From: Alphaproteobacteria bacterium
GTDB taxonomy: Bacteria > Pseudomonadota > Alphaproteobacteria > Rhizobiales > Xanthobacteraceae
Reading direction: 5' to 3'
Assembly: GCA_005884465.1 (NCBI GenBank)
Contig: VAZH01000029.1
Location: forward strand, 1-10,747
DNA: 10,747 nucleotides
How positions within the stretch are numbered: the stretch's first letter is position 1; each line of letters opens with the position of its first letter. The position numbers and the translations under genes are program-made. Under the pieces are notes generated by a model, which saw only the letters and a program-made list of their open reading frames with translations, searched no databases and was not told where the DNA came from. Below, piece by piece: positions 6,561 through 10,747 of the stretch.

Positions 6561-7637
6561 ATGGCCGATCCGATCCAGGAAGTTCTGCAAGCCTTCGCCC
6601 ACGGCGAACTCGTCGTCGTCACCGATGACGACGATCGCGAAGGCGAGGGCGATCTGATCGTGGCGGCGTCGCTCTGCACCGCCGAAAAGATGGCGTTTAT
6701 CATCCGCCACACCTCCGGCATCGTCTGCGCGCCGATTACCACCGAAGACGCACGCCGGCTGCGGCTCGATCCGATGGTCGCGCACAATGAATCCAGCCAC
6801 ACCACCGCCTTTACGGTGTCGATCGACTACAAGCCCGACGGTGGCACCGGGATTTCCGCCGACGAACGCGCTTCCTGCTGCCGCGCGCTGACCAACCCGA
6901 ATGCCGGCGCCAACGATTTCGCCCGGCCCGGCCACGTCTTTCCGCTGATCGCGCGCGACGGCGGGGTGCTGCTGCGCTCGGGCCACACCGAGGCCGCGGT
7001 CGATCTCTGCAAGCTGAGCGGGCTGCCGCCGGTCGGGGTCATCAGCGAGTTGATGAACGACGACGGCACGGTCATGAAGGGCGAGCAGGTGGCGCGGTTC
7101 GCCGTCGCCCACAAGCTCAAGCACGTCACCATCGCCGACATGATCGCCTATCGCCAGGCGCGCGAGAAGCTGATCGAGCGGGTCGCGACCTTCACCACGG
7201 AAAGCCCGATCGGGCCGCTGCAGGGTTACGCCTATCGCTCGCCGTTCGATGAGATCGCGCACGTCGCGTTCGTCTACAATGGCGTCGGCGACGGCAAGAA
7301 CGTGCTGACGCGCTTTCACAAGCCGAATATCGTCAAGGATATCTTCACCGGGCCGAAGCGCATTCAGACCGTGCTCGAACACTTCAAGAAAGCCGGCAGC
7401 GGCGTGCTGGTATACTTGCGCGACGGCGCTGCCGGCGTTCCGGTTGAGCCGCTGCCGGAGCAGAGATCCGCCGAAGCCGACCGCAACAGGCAATGGCGCG
7501 AGGTCGGCGTCGGCGCCCAGATCCTGCGCGATCTCGGCGTCACCTCGATCCGTCATTTGACGTCATCGGTGCATGACTACAAGGGATTGTCCGGCTTCGG
7601 CATCGAGATCGTCTCCAACGAACAGCTTGAAGGTTAG
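6561..7637 (+). CDS. ribB: 3,4-dihydroxy-2-butanone 4-phosphate synthase with degenerate GTP cyclohydrolase II domain
   Basis: A 358-residue cytosolic enzyme of riboflavin synthesis that converts ribulose 5-phosphate to 3,4-dihydroxy-2-butanone 4-phosphate plus formate. Residues about 5-205 are the RibB domain: TDDDDREGEGDLIVAA (21-36, acidic metal and substrate loop), RHTSGIVC (49-56), FTVSID (84-89), RPGHVFPL (122-129), GGVLLRSGHTEAAVDL (134-149) with H142, and SELMNDDGT (162-170) with E163. Residues 209-358 match GTP cyclohydrolase II in outline, ending GVGAQILRDLG and GLSGFGIEIV. However, the domain contains no cysteine at all, so the three-Cys zinc site of RibA is absent and that activity is very unlikely. 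The ATG at 6561 directly precedes the RibB homology; AGGAG at 6543-6547 and TAGGA next to the ATG are possible ribosome sites, neither ideal. A separate RibA should be encoded elsewhere. Confidence 0.93.
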   Translation: MADPIQEVLQAFAHGELVVVTDDDDREGEGDLIVAASLCTAEKMAFIIRHTSGIVCAPITTEDARRLRLDPMVAHNESSHTTAFTVSIDYKPDGGTGISADERASCCRALTNPNAGANDFARPGHVFPLIARDGGVLLRSGHTEAAVDLCKLSGLPPVGVISELMNDDGTVMKGEQVARFAVAHKLKHVTIADMIAYRQAREKLIERVATFTTESPIGPLQGYAYRSPFDEIAHVAFVYNGVGDGKNVLTRFHKPNIVKDIFTGPKRIQTVLEHFKKAGSGVLVYLRDGAAGVPVEPLPEQRSAEADRNRQWREVGVGAQILRDLGVTSIRHLTSSVHDYKGLSGFGIEIVSNEQLEG

Positions 7638-7643
7638 CGCGTA

Positions 7644-7798
7644 GTCATTCCGGGATGGCTCGAAGAGCCGGACCTCAGATGTGCAACTGCACATCGGGGA
7701 ATCTCGAAATTAAGTTGGTTGGAGATTCCGGGTTCGCGCGGAGCCTGTCATCGGGCCGCGCTTTGCGCGGACCCGTTGGCGCAGCCCCGCAATGACGG
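7644..7798. repeat. Chimeric palindromic intergenic repeat (family B left, family A right)
   Basis: The left end, GTCATTCCGGGATGG, and the GATTCCGGGTTCGCGC block (7724-7739) match the family B element at 10222-10313. The right end matches the reverse complement of the family A element at 515-569: 7737-7755 is identical over 19 bases, 7771-7780 over 10 and 7789-7798 over 10. Internal hairpins are GGCTC/GAGCC (7657-7669) and a perfect 8-bp stem GATGTGCA/TGCACATC (7678-7695). It lies after ribB and may serve as its transcript end. An open frame runs from 7719 through it into gcdH, which can mislead start calling. Confidence 0.75.
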
Positions 7799-7811
7799 AA
7801 CAGAGGAACGT

Positions 7812-7824
7812 GCAATTCAATTGC
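7812..7824. promoter_or_regulatory. Palindrome upstream of gcdH, possible operator
   Basis: GCAATTCAATTGC is a perfect inverted repeat around a central C, 66 bases before the gcdH ATG. The octamer ATTGCGCT overlapping its right half (7820-7827) recurs at 7835-7842, a 15-base step. This resembles a regulator binding site, but the regulator is not in the window. GcdR-type LysR proteins are known partners of gcdH elsewhere, and a link here is speculative. Confidence 0.3.
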
Positions 7825-7889
7825 GCTCCTGCTCATTGCGCTTTAACTTGGTAATTAAATCCGCAGGACAAATCCGAAAGGAATTTCTC

Positions 7890-9104
7890 ATGAGCGTGCG
7901 CCCTCAGACCAAGGAAAAACCGTCCCCGGTGAATTTCCAGTGGGACGATCCGTTCATGCTCGACGAGCAGCTCACCGAAGACGAGCGCATGATCCGCGAC
8001 ACCGCGCGCGCTTATGCGCAGGACAAGCTGCTGCCGCGCGTCACCAAGGCCTATCTGGAGGAGAAGGTCGACCGCGACATCTTCCACGAGATGGGCGAAC
8101 TCGGGCTGATCGGTATTACCTTGCCGGAAGAATATGGCTGCGCCAATGCGAGTTATGTCGCCTATGGCCTGGTGGCGCGCGAGATCGAGCGCGTCGATTC
8201 CGGCTATCGCTCGATGAATTCGGTGCAGTCCTCGCTGGTGATGCACCCGATCTATGCCTATGGCGACGAGAACCAGCGCAAGAAATATCTGCCCAAGCTC
8301 GCGACCGGCGAATGGGTCGGTTGTTTCGGCCTGACCGAGCCGGACGCCGGCTCCGATCCCGGCGGCATGAAGACCCGCGCCGAGAAGGTGTCGGATGGTT
8401 ACCGGCTGACCGGCACCAAGATGTGGATTTCCAACGCGCCGATCGCCGACGTCTTCGTGGTGTGGGCGAAATCGGCGGAACATAACAACCAGATCCGCGG
8501 CTTCATTCTGGAAAAGGGCATGAAGGGCCTGTCGGCGCCGAAGATCGGCGGCAAGCTCTCGTTGCGCGCATCCGTGACCGGCGAGGTCGTGATGGAAGGG
8601 GTGGTGGTGCCGGAGAGCGCGCTATTGCCCAACGTGTCCGGCCTCAAGGGACCGTTCGGCTGCCTTAATCGCGCCCGCTACGGCATTTCCTGGGGCGCGA
8701 TGGGGGCAGCGGAAGACTGCATGCACCGGGCGCGGCAATACACGCTCGACCGCAAGCAGTTCAAGCGGCCCTTAGCGGCGACGCAATTGGTGCAGAAAAA
8801 GCTCGCGGACATGCAGACCGAAATCGCGCTCGGCCTGCAGGCCTCGCTGCGGGTCGGCCGGCTGATGGACGAGGGCAAGATGGCGCCGGAGATGATTTCC
8901 ATCGTCAAGCGCAACAATTGCGGCAAGGCGCTCGATATCGCGCGTGTGGCCCGCGACATGCACGGCGGCAACGGCATCCAGATCGAATATCATGTGATGC
9001 GGCACGCCGCGAACCTGGAAACCGTGAACACCTACGAAGGCACCCACGACGTCCACGCGCTGATCCTGGGACGCGCCATCACCGGCATCCAGGCATTTTC
9101 GTAA
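7890..9104 (+). CDS. gcdH: Glutaryl-CoA dehydrogenase (decarboxylating)
   Basis: A 404-residue FAD enzyme of the acyl-CoA dehydrogenase superfamily that oxidises and decarboxylates glutaryl-CoA to crotonyl-CoA in lysine, tryptophan and benzoate-type degradation, passing electrons to ETF. It matches human GCDH by eye nearly throughout. The catalytic base is E383 in TYEGTHD (381-387). The substrate carboxylate arginine is R107 in VDSGYRS (102-108), with E100 and Y382 in the places of human E87 and Y369, consistent with a decarboxylating enzyme. FAD/substrate motifs are [14 protein letters not shown] (144-157) and [11 protein letters not shown] (177-187), and the C-terminus [14 protein letters not shown] is diagnostic. 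The ATG at 7890 is chosen because AAAGGAA lies 7 bases upstream and homologues begin here; the in-frame extension to 7719 is repeat-derived. No ETF or regulator gene is adjacent. Confidence 0.96.
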   Translation: MSVRPQTKEKPSPVNFQWDDPFMLDEQLTEDERMIRDTARAYAQDKLLPRVTKAYLEEKVDRDIFHEMGELGLIGITLPEEYGCANASYVAYGLVAREIERVDSGYRSMNSVQSSLVMHPIYAYGDENQRKKYLPKLATGEWVGCFGLTEPDAGSDPGGMKTRAEKVSDGYRLTGTKMWISNAPIADVFVVWAKSAEHNNQIRGFILEKGMKGLSAPKIGGKLSLRASVTGEVVMEGVVVPESALLPNVSGLKGPFGCLNRARYGISWGAMGAAEDCMHRARQYTLDRKQFKRPLAATQLVQKKLADMQTEIALGLQASLRVGRLMDEGKMAPEMISIVKRNNCGKALDIARVARDMHGGNGIQIEYHVMRHAANLETVNTYEGTHDVHALILGRAITGIQAFS

Positions 9105-9144
9105 AGCGCTGCTTTAGGACGCCGGCGTGACCATGAATTCCACT

Positions 9145-9243
9145 GTCATCGTCCGCGAAAGCGGACGATCCAGTACTCCGAGGCGCCTCGTTTTATCTCT
9201 GATGTCAGCGATTACTGGGTACCCCGCTTTCGCGGGGTATGAC
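9145..9243. repeat. Two-armed palindromic intergenic repeat, family C
   Basis: Two 31-base arms, 9145-9175 and 9213-9243, are imperfect inverted copies of each other and run from GTCAT to CAGTA and back. Each arm is itself a hairpin: arm 1 has a 9-bp stem (9148-9169) with a GAAA loop, and arm 2 an 8-bp stem TACCCCGC/GCGGGGTA (9220-9239). The whole can fold as a cruciform or a pair of hairpins. It sits between gcdH and the hydrolase gene and ends 51 bases before the latter's start, so it may act as terminator or processing site. Confidence 0.8.
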
Positions 9244-9294
9244 GGTTGTGAGTGCTTCGGGCACTGTGCAACTCGCTTTGAGTAGGCAATCTCC

Positions 9295-10212
9295 ATGTCC
9301 GACAACGATGACATCCCGTTCAACCGCGATTTTCCGCTGCAGCCTGGCGTGGTCGATGATATCAGACCCGGCGTGCGCAGAATTCTCTGCAACAATCCGA
9401 GCCCGTTCACCTTCACCGGCACGGTGAGTTACATCGTCGGCCGTGGCAAGGTCGCGATCATCGATCCCGGCCCCGACGACGAGATCCACGCGGCGGCGCT
9501 ATTGGAGGCCGTGCGCGGCGAAACCGTAACGCATATTCTGGTCACGCACACCCATCGCGACCACTCGCCCAACACCGCGCGGATCAAGGCGGCCACCGGC
9601 GCCACCGTCTATGCCGAGGGCCCGCATCGTGCGTCGCGGCCGCGCTATGAGAGCGAAAAAACCTCCTCGGAATCCGGCGCCGATCGCGACTTCAGGCCCG
9701 ACATCGCGGTGCGCGACGGCGAGACCATCGAGGGTCAGGGGTGGGCGCTGCAGGCCGTGGCGACGCCAGGCCACACCGCCAATCACCTGGCTTTCGCATG
9801 GCAGGATCGAAAGATGCTTTTCGTCGGTGATCATGTGATGGGCTGGTCGACCTCGATCGTGGCGCCGCCGGACGGATCGATGACCGACTACATGGCCTCG
9901 CTGGAAAGGCTGACGGGGCGGAGTGAGGATCTGTATTTTTCGGGCCACGGACCGGAAATCCCGGACGGCCCGCGCTACGTGCGTTTCCTGATCCGGCATC
10001 GTCAGGCCCGCGAAGCCTCGATCCTGCACCGCCTCGCAAAAGGCGAAGCGGACATTCCCACCATGGTTCGCGCGATCTATATCGGCATCGACCCGCGGCT
10101 GACGGGTGCCGCAGGCTATTCCGTGCTGGCGCATCTGGAGGACCTGGTCGCACGCGGGATCGTTGCGACCGACGGCGACCCGGTGATCGGCGGGACGTAC
10201 AGATTGGCGTAG
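9295..10212 (+). CDS. MBL-fold metallo-hydrolase (LACTB2-like)
   Basis: A 305-residue soluble metallo-beta-lactamase-fold protein with a complete dinuclear metal set: H85, H87, D89 and H90 in THTHRDHSP (84-92), H160 in TPGHTANHL (157-165), D179 in VGDHVMGWS (177-185) and H218 in SGHGPEI (216-222). Residues about 225-305 form a C-terminal helical, winged-helix-like extension (AREASILHRL, YSVLAHLEDLVARGIV) typical of the LACTB2-like group, some of which are RNases; the substrate here is unknown. It is not evidence of beta-lactam resistance. There is no signal peptide, so it is presumably cytosolic. The ATG at 9295 has only a weak ribosome site (AGTAGG about 10 bases upstream) but is where the family begins. 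It is flanked by repeats on both sides and converges with the DUF1499 gene. Confidence 0.88.
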   Translation: MSDNDDIPFNRDFPLQPGVVDDIRPGVRRILCNNPSPFTFTGTVSYIVGRGKVAIIDPGPDDEIHAAALLEAVRGETVTHILVTHTHRDHSPNTARIKAATGATVYAEGPHRASRPRYESEKTSSESGADRDFRPDIAVRDGETIEGQGWALQAVATPGHTANHLAFAWQDRKMLFVGDHVMGWSTSIVAPPDGSMTDYMASLERLTGRSEDLYFSGHGPEIPDGPRYVRFLIRHRQAREASILHRLAKGEADIPTMVRAIYIGIDPRLTGAAGYSVLAHLEDLVARGIVATDGDPVIGGTYRLA

Positions 10213-10221
10213 TTGGCCACC

Positions 10222-10313
10222 GCATTCCGGGATGGCCCGAAGGGCCAGACCCGGAATCTAGAAGTTGTTGCGCGAGATTCCGGCTTCGCGCTGACGCGCG
10301 CCCCGGAATGACG
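10222..10313. repeat. Palindromic intergenic repeat, family B
   Basis: The ends GCATTCCGGGATGG and CCCCGGAATGAC are inverted copies. Internal hairpins are TGGCCC/GGGCCA (10233-10247, GAA loop), and CGGAATCT (10252-10259) pairs with AGATTCCG (10276-10283). The element fills the gap between two convergent genes and could terminate both. Its first hairpin differs from that of the element at 7644 by one compensated base pair. Confidence 0.8.
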
Positions 10314-10319
10314 TGGGTG

Positions 10320-10747
10320 TCACTTCTTCACCACCTTGGGCGGAGCCTTGGCCGGCGCTGGCGGCTTCTTCACCGCCGGTTTGGCGTTGTCGACGGCGTT
10401 GTTGATGTCATCGATCAGGCTGGTGATGCGCGCGGCGTTGCTGCCGAGATCGCTCTCGAAATAGCGGGACGAGGAGCGGATATCGACGCGCGATCCCTCG
10501 CCATCGGGCGTGACGCGGATCGAGACATCCTCGCGGAATCCCATGATCGGCGTCCGCGCCACCGCTTCGATGCGGCCGATGCGGCGCGGCTGCTGCGGAG
10601 GGCGCTGGTCGATCACAACCCATTTGCGCTTGGTGACCAGTTGCATCGTGACTTCAAAGGCCCGCTGCACAGGGACCTCGAGTTCGACCGTCTCGACATC
10701 GGGATAGGCCCGCCGCTGCTGTTCGGCGGAATACAGTCCGGCATAGA
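10320..10747 (-). CDS. DUF1499 family protein, 3' part
   Basis: The frame is open to the right edge, so at least 141 C-terminal residues are present and the start lies outside. The visible part reads LYSAEQQRRAYPDVETVEL, then VQRAFEVTMQLVTKRKWVVI, PRRIGRIEAVARTPIMGF, VSIRVTPDGEGSRVDIRS and a final SLIDDIN. This is the pattern I associate with DUF1499 (unknown function, common in alphaproteobacteria). The GTG at 10668-10670 is an internal valine and not the start. After the domain comes a 20-odd residue Ala/Pro/Lys-rich tail (KPAVKKPPAPAKAPPKVVKK), probably disordered and basic. The gene is convergent with the MBL hydrolase gene, with a palindromic repeat between them. Confidence 0.85.
   Translation of the reverse strand, partial: YAGLYSAEQQRRAYPDVETVELEVPVQRAFEVTMQLVTKRKWVVIDQRPPQQPRRIGRIEAVARTPIMGFREDVSIRVTPDGEGSRVDIRSSSRYFESDLGSNAARITSLIDDINNAVDNAKPAVKKPPAPAKAPPKVVKK

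Noticed and set aside
6555..7556. Minus-strand open frame of 333 residues antisense to ribB
   Set aside because: Shadow of ribB; the sense strand carries all RibB catalytic motifs.
9295..10212. Beta-lactam resistance gene
   Set aside because: The MBL fold is shared by many hydrolases; there is no signal peptide, and the C-terminal extension fits the LACTB2-like group.

Overview
The window looks like ordinary chromosomal DNA from a Bradyrhizobium-type alphaproteobacterium (Hyphomicrobiales, Nitrobacteraceae). The evidence is GC-rich coding sequence with GTG/TTG starts, the protein families present (DUF3124, DUF1499, a RibB with a degenerate GTP cyclohydrolase II domain), and palindromic intergenic repeats of the kind familiar from Bradyrhizobium genomes. 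I see no phage, transposase, CRISPR array, tRNA or rRNA, and no clear defence or secretion system. No intergenic stretch exceeds 300 bases.

Left part (1-4627). After the 3' end of a plus-strand aldo/keto reductase gene (1-467) comes an intergenic region with a palindromic repeat and a terminator (468-745). A run of minus-strand genes follows. Read in transcription order from the right, these are a DUF3124 exported protein (4627-4085), a PLP-dependent class I/II aminotransferase (4023-2785), a mandelate racemase-like enolase-superfamily enzyme (2729-1629), an exported protein of unknown family (1534-1055) and a small His-rich exported protein (970-746). Gaps of 55-94 bases allow co-transcription of the first four. 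The small His-rich gene has its own EcfG-like promoter candidate and an intrinsic terminator.

Right part (4698-10747). Divergent from the DUF3124 gene is a CPA2-type cation:proton antiporter with a C-terminal TrkA-N-like domain (4698-6425). It is followed on the same strand by ribB (6561-7637), gcdH for glutaryl-CoA dehydrogenase (7890-9104) and a metallo-beta-lactamase-fold hydrolase (9295-10212). A minus-strand DUF1499 gene runs in from the right edge (10747-10320). From ribB onward every intergenic gap holds a palindromic repeat: 7644-7798, 9145-9243 and 10222-10313.

Metabolically, the aminotransferase and racemase-like gene form a plausible small catabolic module of unknown substrate. 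GcdH feeds lysine/tryptophan/benzoate-type degradation into crotonyl-CoA, and RibB supplies the four-carbon riboflavin precursor. I did not find an obvious undescribed multi-gene system. The points most worth a second look are a natural Lys-to-Arg change at the position of mandelate racemase Lys166, a chimeric intergenic repeat, the EcfG-like promoter on the His-rich gene, and the degenerate nucleotide-binding motif in the antiporter.
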